Part shown: positions 53,640-63,245 of the stretch, in pieces
Layout of the letters: each line of letters begins with the position of its first letter
Position numbering within the stretch: the stretch's first letter is position 1
From: JALORV01 sp963780715
GTDB taxonomy: Bacteria; Pseudomonadota; Gammaproteobacteria; Burkholderiales; Burkholderiaceae_F
Reading direction: 5' to 3'
Length of the DNA stretch: 64,000 nt
Assembly (NCBI GenBank): GCA_963780715.1
Contig: CAWADK010000009.1
Coordinates: forward strand, 62,001-126,000
The notes under the pieces: generated by a model
What the model was told of the DNA's origin: nothing
The model's database searches: none
Seen by the model: the letters and a program-made list of their open reading frames with translations, nothing else
Made by a program: the position numbers and the translations under genes

Positions 53640-54623
53640 CTAATGCGCCGCCGCCGCGCGATCGATGCGCAGGCGCGGGTCGACCGCGAAATAAAGAAGG
53701 TCGACCACGAGGTTGATCAGGACGAACACCAGCGCGATCAGGCACAGGTAGGCCGCCATCACCGGTATGTCCGCGAACTGAACGGACTGGATGAAGAGCA
53801 GGCCCATGCCTGGCCACTGGAACACCGTCTCCGTGACGATGGCGAAGGCGATGATGCCGCCCAACTGCAGTCCGGTGATCGTGATGACCGGCACCAGCGT
53901 GTTCTTGAGTGCATGGCCGAAGTTCACCGCGCGGTCCGTGAGCCCGCGCGCGCGCGCGAACTTGATGTAATCGGTGCGCAGCACCTCCATCATTTCCGAG
54001 CGCACCAGCCGCATGATCAGCGTCAGCTGGAACAGCGACAGCGTGATGGCAGGCAGGATCAGATGCTTCCATCCGGCCGGCGTCAGGAAACCCGTCGACC
54101 ACCAGCCGAGCTTGACGACATCGCCGCGACCATAGGAAGGCAGCCACCCGAGCTGCACCGCGAAGACCAGGATCAGCAGGATGCCGATGAGGAAGGTCGG
54201 CAGCGATATCCCGATCAGCGAGACCGCGAGCAGCGCCTGTGACAGCCATGAATTTCGTCGCAGCGCCGTGTACACGCCGGCCGGTATTCCAACGACGATC
54301 GCGAGGATGGCCGCCGTGAACGCGAGCTCGAGCGTGGCCGGCAGCCGCTCCTTGATCAGAGTCGACACCGCGCGTCCCTGGCGCAGGCTGATTCCAAAAT
54401 CGCCCTGCACCGCATTGCCGACGAACGTCGAGAACTGGACATAGAACGGCTCGTCCAGCCCCAGTTCGGTGCGCAGGCGCGCACGGTCTTCGGGCGTTGC
54501 ATCCTGCCCGAGCATTTGCGACACGGGGTCACCGACATACTGGAAGAGCAGAAACGCCACGAGCGCCACCGCCAGCATGACAAGGACAGCCTGCAACAAG
54601 CGGCGAATGATGAACGCGAGCAT
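53640..54623 (-). CDS. dppB: Oligopeptide ABC transporter permease DppB
   Basis: 327-residue permease with six hydrophobic helices. The family start MLAFIIRRLLQAVLVMLAVA is intact and the EAA loop DYIKFARARGLTDRAVNFGH is present. Two hairpins that could terminate read-through from SBP2 precede it, so SBP2 is expected to be expressed more strongly than the membrane parts. Confidence 0.9.
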   Translation of the reverse strand: MLAFIIRRLLQAVLVMLAVALVAFLLFQYVGDPVSQMLGQDATPEDRARLRTELGLDEPFYVQFSTFVGNAVQGDFGISLRQGRAVSTLIKERLPATLELAFTAAILAIVVGIPAGVYTALRRNSWLSQALLAVSLIGISLPTFLIGILLILVFAVQLGWLPSYGRGDVVKLGWWSTGFLTPAGWKHLILPAITLSLFQLTLIMRLVRSEMMEVLRTDYIKFARARGLTDRAVNFGHALKNTLVPVITITGLQLGGIIAFAIVTETVFQWPGMGLLFIQSVQFADIPVMAAYLCLIALVFVLINLVVDLLYFAVDPRLRIDRAAAAH

Positions 54624-54634
54624 CCCGGGACAAC

Positions 54635-54661
54635 AAAATGCCCGGTGCGGACGACCGGGCT
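54635..54661 (-). terminator. Hairpin upstream of dppB
   Basis: On the minus strand GCCCGGT / ACCGGGC (54654-54660 with 54640-54646) with a 7-base loop is followed by ATTTTG. It is a weaker terminator than the one at 54734-54757, which precedes it in the transcript. Confidence 0.5.
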
Positions 54662-54733
54662 GTCAACTCGTTGAAATATAGCGCGGAACCCGAGCGAAGC
54701 GACCGTGCGTCCGTCGCAAAGGCGCGGCAGGAA

Positions 54734-54757
54734 TGAAAAGGGCCGGCGTAGCCGGCC
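54734..54757 (-). terminator. Terminator after SBP2
   Basis: On the minus strand an 8-bp stem GGGCCGGC / GCCGGCCC with a 3-base loop is followed by TTTTC, 40 bases after the SBP2 stop. Partial read-through would express the downstream operon at a lower level than SBP2. Confidence 0.7.
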
Positions 54758-54796
54758 CCGAAGCAACTAGCGCCCCGACGGCGCAGCAGCGCTCGC

Positions 54797-56374
54797 CTAG
54801 TCGATCTTCACCCACTCGGCCTGCAGGCGGTTGTCGGCACGATGCACGACGTTGACGTTCTTGCGCATCGCCCACGGTATCACCTGGTTGTGCAGCGGGA
54901 CGTGCATCACCTGCTGGTTGTGCAGCATCAGCGCCTTGGCGATCATCTCGTCGCGCTTCTTCTGGTCGACTTCGCTCTTGATGCCATCGACCAGCTTGTC
55001 GAACTCGGCGTTGCTGATCCGTCCGAGGTTGAAGTTGCCGTCACCGCCCGCGCCCACCGTGCGTGCCAGCGACTGCAGCGTGTACAGCGCGTCGAAAGTC
55101 GGCACTCCCCAGCCGAGCAGGTAGGCCGAGGTGTCGTACTTCTGGATCTTCGGGAAGTAAGTGGCGCGCGGCATCGCGTTGACGTTCACCTTCAGGCCGA
55201 TCCGCGCCCACATCGACGCCAGCGCCTTGCAGATTTCCTCGTCGTTGATGTAGCGGTTGTTGGGACAGTCGAGAGTGAACTCGAAACCGTTCGGGTAGCC
55301 GGCGTCGGCCAGCAGCTTCTTGGCCGCATCGACGCTGTAGGGCAGGCGCTGGTTCGATTCCTTGGTCCAGCCGTGCACCTGCGGCGCAATGATGGCGCCG
55401 GTCGGGTCCGACGCGCCACGCATGACGGCGCGCTTGATCGCCTCGATGTCGATCGCCTGGTACAGCGCCTGCCGCACACGCACGTCCTTGAACGGGTTCT
55501 TGCCCTTCACGCTCGCGAACTGCAGCTCGTCACGGTGCTGGTCGAGCCCGATGAAGATCGTCCGGTTTTCGGCGCCCTCGACCACCTTGATCGCGGAGTT
55601 CTGCTTCATGCGGGCGATGTCCTGCGGCGCGGGATCGAGCACGAAGTCGAGCTCGCCCGACAGCAGCGCTGCGGTGCGGGTCGACTCCGACTTGATCGGC
55701 GAGTAGACGACCTCGGTGACATTGCCCTTCTTGCCCGCCTTGTTCCACCAGTTCGGGTTCTCGACGAACACGGTCTTGATGTCGACCTCGCGCGACTTGA
55801 GCATGTAGGGACCCGTGCCATTGGCATGACGCGCGGCGTAGGTTTCTTCCTTCTGCACGAAGTTCTGCGGCTGCACGACCTTGTTCTTCTCGGCCCACGC
55901 CTTGCTCATGATGCGCACCTCGGTCAGCTGCCGCAGCAGGACCGGGTTCGGCACCGTCGTGTAAACGAGCACCGTGTGGTCGTCGATCTTGCGGGCGCCC
56001 TGCACTCCCGTCGTGAACTGGCGGAAGTTCGAGGTCGGCGCCATCGCGCGCTCGATGGAAAAGACGACGTCGTCGGCGGTGAACGGCGTGCCGTCGTGGA
56101 ACTTGACGCCCTTGCGCAGATTGAACCGCCAGAGCAGATTGCCGTCGCGGTTCCATGAAGTCGCCAGTGCCGGCACAAGTTCGAACTTTTCGTTGTAGGT
56201 CAGCAGCGACTCGTAGATGTAGGACGCCGCGGTGTTATTGAGGCTCTCGTTCTGGGCATGCGGGTCCATCGTCAGGAAGTCACCCTGACTGGCCCAGCGC
56301 AGGCTCTTGGCCTCGGCGACCGGGACGGCGGCGAGCGCGAGGACGGAAAGTGCGGCAATGGCAAGGCGGCGCAT
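54797..56374 (-). CDS. Peptide-type ABC solute-binding protein 2 (family 5)
   Basis: 525-residue SBP_bac_5 family protein. The signal peptide ends near VAEAKS (residue 22). Blocks include TMDPHAQNESLNNTA, FHDGTPFTADDVVFS and NPFKDVRVRQALYQAIDIEA. First gene of the operon, with a promoter, an operator-like palindrome and the strong AAGGAG ribosome site upstream of ATG 56374. Followed by a terminator. It is a diverged paralogue of SBP1. Confidence 0.9.
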   Translation of the reverse strand: MRRLAIAALSVLALAAVPVAEAKSLRWASQGDFLTMDPHAQNESLNNTAASYIYESLLTYNEKFELVPALATSWNRDGNLLWRFNLRKGVKFHDGTPFTADDVVFSIERAMAPTSNFRQFTTGVQGARKIDDHTVLVYTTVPNPVLLRQLTEVRIMSKAWAEKNKVVQPQNFVQKEETYAARHANGTGPYMLKSREVDIKTVFVENPNWWNKAGKKGNVTEVVYSPIKSESTRTAALLSGELDFVLDPAPQDIARMKQNSAIKVVEGAENRTIFIGLDQHRDELQFASVKGKNPFKDVRVRQALYQAIDIEAIKRAVMRGASDPTGAIIAPQVHGWTKESNQRLPYSVDAAKKLLADAGYPNGFEFTLDCPNNRYINDEEICKALASMWARIGLKVNVNAMPRATYFPKIQKYDTSAYLLGWGVPTFDALYTLQSLARTVGAGGDGNFNLGRISNAEFDKLVDGIKSEVDQKKRDEMIAKALMLHNQQVMHVPLHNQVIPWAMRKNVNVVHRADNRLQAEWVKID

Positions 56375-56384
56375 CGTGTTCTCC

Positions 56385-56394
56385 TTGTATACAA
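56385..56394. promoter_or_regulatory. Operator-like palindrome before SBP2
   Basis: TTGTATACAA, a perfect 10-base palindrome of the kind bound by GntR-family repressors, lies directly between the promoter and the ribosome site of SBP2, about at the transcription start. No GntR gene lies in this window, so the regulator would be encoded elsewhere. Confidence 0.5.
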
Positions 56395-56401
56395 CCGGCG
56401 G

Positions 56402-56431
56402 ATCATCACAAAAAGAAGGCGCCAGCGTCAA
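56402..56431 (-). promoter_or_regulatory. Promoter of the peptide-transport operon
   Basis: On the minus strand TTGACG (56426-56431) and GATGAT (56402-56407) are 18 bases apart. Initiation near 56395 would place the TTGTATACAA palindrome at the start of the transcript. Confidence 0.5.
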
Positions 56432-56455
56432 ACCCGACCCAGGCCGGGCAAACCC

Positions 56456-57199
56456 TCAGGGCGCCCGCTTCAGTTCGATGTCGCCGTAGAACGCCTCGAT
56501 CCGTTCACCGGTGTTGTCGGTGTCGGTCATGATGCCGACGCCGATCAACCGGCCGGGCGAGGCCCCGAAGGCGCGCCGGTAGTCCTCGACATAGTTGCGC
56601 TCGAAGTCCTTCCACTGACCGAGCCGGACATCGGGTCCGCTGCCGGCCACGAACAGCTTCACCTGCGACGTAAAGCTGTTCGGCAGCACCGTGCCGACCG
56701 GGAACCGGTTCTCCCAGATGTACATCAGCGTCGAGTACGGCAGCTCCTGGCCGGTCAGCAGCCTGCCGGTCTCCATCATCAGCTGCTCCTTGATGGGCAG
56801 CGCGCTCTTGTCACCATCGAAGAAGAGCATCAAGCGGACGGGCGAGTCCTCGGCGTAGCGATCCTGGTTGTCGGCACCCACGATCAGGTCGACCACGCGC
56901 CAGCGCCAGCGGACCACGGGCCAGGCACCGGGGTCGACGTCGAGTTGTTGCCGCAGACCGCTCGCCGCGGCGTCCGCCGTGGCGTGCAGCACGATCTCCC
57001 GAGTGACAGGGTCGCGCGCCAGCCGGTACTCGGTCGGCGTCTTGGTTCGATTGATGATCAGCGGCTGCCAGCCCTTGGGCAGCGTTGCCCCACCCGCAGA
57101 AAAGGGTGCGATGGATGTGGCGGGTGCGTCCACCACGGGGACCGCCGCACAGCCCGCCAGCAGGATCACGATCGGAATCGCAACAGCGCGCATCGGCAT
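56456..57199 (-). CDS. DUF3047 family lipoprotein
   Basis: 247-residue protein. The signal peptide ends in the lipobox LLAGC (Cys about residue 17). The body matches DUF3047: WPVVRWRWRVVDLI, EDSPVRLMLFFDGD, STLMYIWENRFPVGTVLPNS and GVGIMTDTDNTGE. Function is unknown. It lies upstream of the peptide-transport operon on the same strand, with the operon promoter in the gap between them. Confidence 0.85.
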   Translation of the reverse strand: MPMRAVAIPIVILLAGCAAVPVVDAPATSIAPFSAGGATLPKGWQPLIINRTKTPTEYRLARDPVTREIVLHATADAAASGLRQQLDVDPGAWPVVRWRWRVVDLIVGADNQDRYAEDSPVRLMLFFDGDKSALPIKEQLMMETGRLLTGQELPYSTLMYIWENRFPVGTVLPNSFTSQVKLFVAGSGPDVRLGQWKDFERNYVEDYRRAFGASPGRLIGVGIMTDTDNTGERIEAFYGDIELKRAP

Positions 57200-57398
57200 T
57201 CGATCGTAGGAGCAACGATGCGGCAGTGCAAGGCGCTACGCCCTGCTGCGACCACCGGGCTGAGGGCGTTGTTCCGCAATTCGCCGGATCGGCCGCAGGC
57301 CACGGGCCGTAGCATCCGTCTCTTTGCGGCCTGGAGTGCGCGTTGCGTGCTCCCGTGCCTTCGACCCGTTTCTGATTCCTAGCCGCCTGAATGCACGT

Positions 57399-58121
57399 AT
57401 GAAGGGAGTATTCGCATTCGCCGTGATTGCCGCCGTCGCAGGGGCGATCGTCTGGGTCCTCCTCAAGGCCCGCCAACTCGAGCGCCAGCGGCACTTCGAG
57501 CGGCGCGTGCAGGCACGCAAGCTGGGCTGGACCTACGACGACCAGCGCGCCGGACGCATCGACTACCGGTTTGCCGGTTCGGCCGCCGGCATCGATTGGG
57601 AGATGTGGTACGACAGCGACCGCGGCGACAAGTCGCCGACTCCACGAGCCACCTGGCGCAGCAACAACCTGCGCACGCAGTCACTTTCCCTCGTGATCAT
57701 TGGTCGCAAGCGCTTCGGGCTCGAAAGCGGCGTGGTCGGCCGGGTCCTTCTGGGTGTGGTCAGCGGCATTGCACAGGCCATGGCAGGTCACGGAGTTGGC
57801 TCCGACAAGACCGACTTCTACGACAGCGCGATCGACCTGCCCGAGGGCCGGCCGCTGTTCCGGGAACGATTCGCCGTGGCCATCGCCCCGGACATGCCGC
57901 GCGGCTGGGTCGACGAGCAGTTGCAGGCCCTGCTGATGAACTGGGCAGCGCCCTCTGCCAAGGACTTCCGCACCGACGACAGCGTCGAGGTCAATCTTCG
58001 CGCCGACGGCCTGCAGATCGTCGTGCAGCGCATGCCGGAGGACTTCGCGAGCTGGCAACATCTGGCGCGGCTCGGAGAGCACATCGCGCAGCAGCTGATC
58101 CGGGCCGGCGCACGTCCGTAG
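57399..58121 (+). CDS. Membrane-anchored hypothetical protein, 240 residues
   Basis: One N-terminal hydrophobic helix (about residues 3-22) is followed by a soluble cytoplasmic or periplasmic domain rich in charged residues, including EMWYDSDRGDKSPTPRATW. I recognise no family. The ATG at 57399 is chosen because it starts the helix; upstream sequence in this frame looks non-coding. It is divergent from the DUF3047 gene with about 200 bases between. Confidence 0.55.
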   Translation: MKGVFAFAVIAAVAGAIVWVLLKARQLERQRHFERRVQARKLGWTYDDQRAGRIDYRFAGSAAGIDWEMWYDSDRGDKSPTPRATWRSNNLRTQSLSLVIIGRKRFGLESGVVGRVLLGVVSGIAQAMAGHGVGSDKTDFYDSAIDLPEGRPLFRERFAVAIAPDMPRGWVDEQLQALLMNWAAPSAKDFRTDDSVEVNLRADGLQIVVQRMPEDFASWQHLARLGEHIAQQLIRAGARP

Positions 58122-58223
58122 GCGGCAACCGGGCGGCCTCTGTCCGTAGATTGGTCTGCCGACGGCAGGCCGCCCGATAATGACGCTGCGCGCGAACCCT
58201 CGCGGCGGGACGGCGGAGCACCG

Positions 58224-58928
58224 GTGGCGGGAAGGAATAACAGAACAACCGAACGCACGGCAGTGGTCGCCGGCGCCTCCGGCCTCGTCGGGCGCGAACT
58301 TGTCGCTCGCCTCACACGCACGCCGGCCTACGGCCGGGTCATCGCGCTGACTCGGCGCGCGCTGCAGTTGGAACACCCCAGGCTCGTCGAGGCACCCGCC
58401 CGCTTCGATGCGCTCGACGGCGTGCTGGCGCCGCTGTTGCCCCGTTCGACCGTCGACGCCTACTGCTGCCTTGGCACGACGATCCGCTCCGCCGGTTCGC
58501 AGCAGGCGTTCCGCCACGTCGACCACGATCTCGTGCTCGCGTTCGCCCGCTGGGCTGCCAGCGTGCCGGTCTCGCGCCTGGTCGTCATCAGTGCGCTCGG
58601 TGCCGATGCGAAGAGCCGCGTGTTCTACAACCGTGTCAAGGGTCAAACGGAGAACGATCTGCGCGCGGTTGCAGGTTCGTCCCTGGTGCTCCTTCGCCCC
58701 GGCCTGTTGGACGGTCCGCGCACCGAACGGCGCTGGGGCGAGTCGCTCGCGCTGGCGATGACGCGGCCGGTGCGAACCTGGTTGCCGGCATCGCTGCGGC
58801 CCGTCGCAGTCGAGGACGTCGCGCAGTCGATGATCGCGGCGGCCCTCGCGGAAACCGTGCCCGCCGTGCTGGAATCCGCCGCGCTGCAAGGCGCGGCACA
58901 ACGCACCCAGTGGGAGGCGAGCTCGTGA
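58224..58928 (+). CDS. NAD(P)-binding Rossmann-fold protein (HTATIP2-like)
   Basis: 234-residue member of the atypical short-chain dehydrogenase group. The dinucleotide motif AGASGLVGREL is at about residues 17-27, followed by YCCLGTTIRSAGSQQAFRHVD and SALGADAKSRVFYNRVKGQTE, the YxxxK-like active-site stretch. GTG 58224 is the probable start, with a GGCGGAG site. The substrate is unknown. Confidence 0.8.
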   Translation: MAGRNNRTTERTAVVAGASGLVGRELVARLTRTPAYGRVIALTRRALQLEHPRLVEAPARFDALDGVLAPLLPRSTVDAYCCLGTTIRSAGSQQAFRHVDHDLVLAFARWAASVPVSRLVVISALGADAKSRVFYNRVKGQTENDLRAVAGSSLVLLRPGLLDGPRTERRWGESLALAMTRPVRTWLPASLRPVAVEDVAQSMIAAALAETVPAVLESAALQGAAQRTQWEASS

Positions 58929-59031
58929 CGCCGGCGTCGAGCACCGCTCCAAACATAGATACCGAAGCGCTTTCCGTCGGGACAGGGCCGGCGGCGCCGG
59001 TGTGCCTTCTATGGACGGTCGGGCACGACGT

Positions 59032-61459
59032 CTAACGCTGCGGCGTCAGTTCGAGCTCGCGCACGCCCTTCGACGCCGGCCGCATCGGCACGGACTCGAC
59101 ATCGCGCCATAGGGGCAGCATCGACGCGTAGAACTCAGAGAGCGGATGGCCGGCCTGCCCGGTCGACAACACCCAGGTCGAAGCGCTCGGAGACGCCAGG
59201 TCATAGATTGCGCGCAGGCTGGCCGCGTGATGCGTTCTGAACGGCGTATCGACCCGGTTCGACAGGGCCCCGACGTTGACGGTGAAGGTGTCTCCGGGGA
59301 ACGGAGTACTCAGATCGAAGAGTCGCGCAAGCGGCCCGACGCTCGAGAAGGGTCGATGCTCCGCGACGGCCAAATGCTCATCGCCCCAGCGCAGGCCGGC
59401 AACGTCGCGGCCGGATTCGCGGGTCAGCCGCTCCACGGACGCATCCAGCGCTTCGGACATCAGCGTGAGGCAGGATTCGAAGCGTTGCGCGGTGCGACGG
59501 TCATCGCACCAGTCACGCGCCGGCGACTTGCTCGTCAGCACATGCAGCAGCGCGCGAGTCATGTCGGCCGCGGCGACGAAGTCCACCGCGAGCTCGCCGA
59601 AATCGTCGGCGAACACGCGCCACGCCAGTTCGCGCCGCCAGGCGTGAAACAGCAGCGGCTCGGGCTGCTCGGTCGACATGGTTCCGTCCCACGCCTTCAG
59701 CCGCTCGAGCGCCTCGCGGCCCGCGATCGTCAGGGGCTGGGCCACGGCAAGCACCGCCATCAACTCGCGCGCCGGCAGCGACAGCACGTCGGCCTGTATC
59801 GCCCGGGTCGACGCGACGTCGTGCTTTTCGCGCGCGCCGACCAGTTGCTCGATGCGACGCAGTCGGTACGGTGCGAACCAGTCGAAGGTCAGGTGATGCG
59901 GATACTCGGAGGAGACGATGCGGTTGTTCGCCGTCGCGATGAAACCCGACGCCGGGTCCAGGAGGCGTGGCGCCTCCGGATACGGCAGGTATCCGTCCCA
60001 GTCGTAACGGGCGTCCCATCCGGGAGCCGGTGCAATGCCGCGCAGGTCGTTGTCCGCAGTGCGCCGCGGAATCCGACCGGTCACGACGAAGCCGATGCGC
60101 CCGTCGGCGTCCGCCAGCACCATGGATTGCGTGACGATCTGGAAGTCGCCAAGCGCGCGCTCGGCATCTGCAACGTTGCTTGCACGGTTCAAGGCACGGA
60201 TGGCGGGCAGCGTACGGTCCGATGGCTCCAGGGCCGACCACTTCAATGCCAGCACATAGCGCGGATGGACGAAACTCTTGTCGATGGCGGCCAGGCCGCT
60301 GATCACCGGCCCGTGCCTGGACTCGCGCACGACGAGATCGACGTCCGCCTCGCCCTTGACCTTGAAGCGCTCGACACGTTCGGTGAAGCGCTGCCAGCCG
60401 GTTGGCGTCTCGTATTCATGCGCGTCGTCGGGATTGAGTCGTTCCAGGTAGAGATCCTGCTGGTCCACACCGGTGTTCGTCATGCCCCAGGCGACCTGCG
60501 AGTTCCGCCCCAGCACGACGCCCGGCAGGCCGGGCAAAGTCGCGCCGATGACGTCCAGCCCTGGCGCCTGCAGGGCGGCGAAGTACCAGACCGAGGGCGC
60601 CGTAAGTCCAAGGTGCGGATCGTTCGCGAGCAGAGGCTTGCCGCTGACCGTGCGCCGCCCCGCGAGCACCCAGTTGTTGGAGCCGAGACCTTCGCCGTCG
60701 CCGAAGCCGGCCGACGGGATCTCGGCCAGCTAATCGTTCCGTTGATTTGCGCTGCGCTGACTTCAGCGCCCCGAGCAGGCGGTACATCTCCACGTAGTCC
60801 GCGGCGGCGGGCGGCGCTTCGCCTGGCAGCGGCGGGTAGAAGTCGTCGATCTCCTCACGGGTGAAAATCTGCGCCAGGCGCAGGCGGCGCAATTCCATGC
60901 GCATCGAATACGACGCGAGGTCCCACGCCATCATCAGCGACCAGGCGACCGAGTCCGCGGGCGTCCAGGGTTCCGGTGCCGGCGCGCGGGTCAGCAGGAA
61001 CTCCGGCGGCAGTGGACCGCTGCGCGTTGTCAGGTACGCGTTGACGCCGCCGACATAGGCATCGAGCAACGTCCGGTGCTCTGCGTCGAGCGACTGATGG
61101 ATCTTCTGCGCGACGCGATGCACACCCAGCGTGCGCAGGAACTGGTCCGTCGGCAAAGCCGAGGGTCCGAGCACCTCAGCCAGACGCCCCGCGGCGAGCC
61201 GCCGGTTGAACTCCATCTGCCAGAGCCGGTCCTGCGCGTGCACGAAGCCCAGCGCAAACGCCGCGTCGGGTTCGCTCGCGGCCACGATCGTCGGGATGCC
61301 CTGCTTGTCGCGACGAACTTCGATCGCGCTACGTAGCCCCGGAACAGCGAGCTTGCCTTCATGCAGCGGCTGGCTGGCCTGCCTGTACCAAAGCGCCGCG
61401 GCTGCCATCAGCACCGCAAGCAAGAGCGCGCTCCACCCCACCCAGCGCAGAAGGCGCAT
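59032..61459 (-). CDS. Penicillin acylase-family amidase (frameshifted)
   Basis: Ntn-hydrolase proenzyme, usually periplasmic, that cleaves N-acyl bonds such as those of beta-lactams or acyl-homoserine lactones. An N-terminal hydrophobic helix is followed by LGFVHAQDRLWQME, the alpha-chain motif. The beta-chain starts at the catalytic serine of GSNNWVLAG, then ANDPHLGL and the N-terminal nucleophile core. The frame breaks near 60728-60736, between the two chains. Restored length is about 810 residues. An acylase for quorum signals is possible but not shown. Confidence 0.87.
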
Positions 61460-61541
61460 GCCGACTCCGGCTCAGTCAGAGCGACGCATTGTGCTCGAAA
61501 CTCTAACAGCACTGCCGCCGTGGCGGCTCAGCGAGATCGGC

Positions 61542-62357
61542 TCAGGCTGTCTGGACCGCTGTCCGCCGTGCAAGCATCAGCGCCACCACAAAGGACAGCG
61601 CGATGGTCGCGACGACGACGGAGCCGAACGCGAGTTCCTTGCCTTCGCTCCACGCATCGACGAGAGGCGACGCAAGCTTCGCCGCACCGAAGGCTGCAAC
61701 CAGAAGGCTTACTCCCGACACCGCCAGGCTCATCACCCGCGAGGCGATGCAGGCGAGTTGATCGGCACGCGCGATCAGGCGCGAGATCCACAATCCGTTG
61801 ACCCCATCAGTTACGAGCATGCCAAAGACGAAGAGGACTCCGAGCAGGAGGGCGTGGCCGACCCCGCCGAACTGCGCTGCCGTCAGTGCGAAGAGCGCCG
61901 ACTGGCTCACCGTGTCAAACGACAGCGCAAAGAGCGCTCCCACCAGCGCCACGGTCAATGGATGACTCGCGCGATTCAGGCGCCCAAGCAGGCGGCCCTT
62001 CAGCCCGACCGGTGCAACAACCTCGCCCGGGGATGCCGTCAGCACCGCATGCAGGTTGACGATCCCGATGAGGGTCAGGAAGAGAATCGATGTCCACGCG
62101 CCGAACTGCTCGAGCCATTGTGGCGCATCCCAGCGCTCGCTTGCCGCCCCGACCACCAGCGCGATGACCAGCACGATCGCGCCGTGGCCGAGCGAGAACA
62201 GTGCACCGCAGTAGCGGCCGAAACGGCGGCCATGCCGCGCGTTGTAGCGCGTCAGCCCATCAATGGTCGCGAGATGGTCCGCATCGAATCCGTGCTTCAG
62301 ACCGAGCAGGAATACGAGGGCGCAGAGCGCGGTCCACTCCGACGGCAGTTCGTGCAC
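61542..62357 (-). CDS. NicT-family nickel/cobalt transporter
   Basis: 271-residue integral membrane permease for Ni(II) or Co(II). The signature H22-x4-D27-H28 lies in LGLKHGFDADHLATID, followed by FSLGHGAIVL, LFALSFDTVSQSALF and FGMLVTDGVNGLW. About eight helices. GTG 62357 has an AAAGGAGGG site. It is downstream of nikR on the same strand with a 90-base gap that contains a 22-base inverted repeat, so NikR control is likely. Confidence 0.88.
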   Translation of the reverse strand: MHELPSEWTALCALVFLLGLKHGFDADHLATIDGLTRYNARHGRRFGRYCGALFSLGHGAIVLVIALVVGAASERWDAPQWLEQFGAWTSILFLTLIGIVNLHAVLTASPGEVVAPVGLKGRLLGRLNRASHPLTVALVGALFALSFDTVSQSALFALTAAQFGGVGHALLLGVLFVFGMLVTDGVNGLWISRLIARADQLACIASRVMSLAVSGVSLLVAAFGAAKLASPLVDAWSEGKELAFGSVVVATIALSFVVALMLARRTAVQTA

Positions 62358-62376
62358 ACAACCCTCCTTTCCCGAC

Positions 62377-62410
62377 GTATGAACTCTAGACCGAATCTTC
62401 TTATTCGGTC
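62377..62410. promoter_or_regulatory. Candidate NikR operator between nikR and the transporter
   Basis: Two overlapping signals: the inverted repeat GACCGAAT-N6-ATTCGGTC (62389-62410), and GTATGA-N16-TCTTAT (62377-62404), which resembles the E. coli NikR site GTATGA-N16-TCATAC with two mismatches. Either could be the nickel-response site for the transporter; the repeat could also be a hairpin after nikR. Confidence 0.5.
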
Positions 62411-62446
62411 CTTGTCGGGAATCAAGCGTGATGGAGGTATTGCGGG

Positions 62447-62896
62447 TCAGTGGTTGGGAGTCAGGTGGGAGTGAACGTGCCGGGCCGGGTGTTCGACCTC
62501 GACCGTGACGAGATTGAGCTGACCGTGCTTGACGCCGCGTTCGGCCGAAATGGCATCGGCAAAGCGCCGGACGTCGCGTGAATGTCCCTTGAGCATGACG
62601 CTCTCGATGCAATGGTCATGGTCGAGATGCGCATGCATCGTCGAGATCGTCAGGTCGTGGTGGTCGTGCTGCAGCGACGTCAGGCGCTCGGCCAGGTCGC
62701 GCTCGTGGTGGTTGTAGACGTAGGAGAGATTGGCGACACAGTGCGCGTGCTCGTCTGCACCCTCGCGGAGGCGATCCAGGTGCGCCCGCAGGATGTCGCG
62801 CACGGCCTCGGAGCGGTTGCTGTAGCCGCGGCTTTCGATCAGGGCGTCGAACTCGTGCGCCAGTTGGTCGTCTAGCGAAATCGTGAAGCGTTCCAT
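62447..62896 (-). CDS. nikR: Nickel-responsive transcriptional regulator NikR
   Basis: 149-residue ribbon-helix-helix repressor that binds DNA when loaded with Ni(II). The N-terminal RHH region starts MERFTISLDDQLAHEFDAL; the ACT-type nickel site ligands are visible as H77, H88, H90 and C96, with MHAHLDHDHC. The ATG has a GGGAGG site. A TATACT -10-like element lies on the minus strand at 62921-62926. The adjacent NicT gene is its likely target. Confidence 0.93.
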   Translation of the reverse strand: MERFTISLDDQLAHEFDALIESRGYSNRSEAVRDILRAHLDRLREGADEHAHCVANLSYVYNHHERDLAERLTSLQHDHHDLTISTMHAHLDHDHCIESVMLKGHSRDVRRFADAISAERGVKHGQLNLVTVEVEHPARHVHSHLTPNH

Positions 62897-62948
62897 GCAG
62901 CCTCCCGCGGCAAGAAGACCAGTATAGAAGCGGGCAGGCGTCGCAAAT

Positions 62949-62983
62949 GAAAACGCCCCGGTACCTTGCGGTATCGGGGCGTT
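62949..62983 (-). terminator. rRNA operon terminator after 5S
   Basis: On the minus strand a 13-14-bp stem of the AACGCCCCG type with a 4-base loop is followed by TTTTC. It ends the rRNA operon about 10 bases after the 5S gene and insulates nikR. Confidence 0.85.
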
Positions 62984-62992
62984 GGTATTGCG

Positions 62993-63110
62993 AGCCTGAC
63001 GATGTCCTACTTTCGCGGGAAATACATCCCACTATCATCGGCGCTGAGTCGTTTCACTGTCCTGTTCGGGATGGGAAGGAGTGGTTCCAACTCGCTATGG
63101 TCGTCAGGCA
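62993..63110 (-). rRNA. rrf: 5S ribosomal RNA
   Basis: On the minus strand the gene starts TGCCTGACGACC, carries the conserved loop region CCGAACAGGACAGTGAAACG and ends GTCAGGCT, with complementary ends forming helix I. Length about 118 bases. It follows the 23S gene in the usual order. Confidence 0.95.
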
Positions 63111-63245
63111 AAACTGATTGACCTCGCGAATGCGACCGCTGTGCGGTCACGCTCGAAAGATCCAAATCGGAAGAAGCAAAGGCCACGCAACGTGGCGATC
63201 GTGCTTGCGTTCGCGCCTCAACTCACTGAGGAGGCAGCACGGTTA

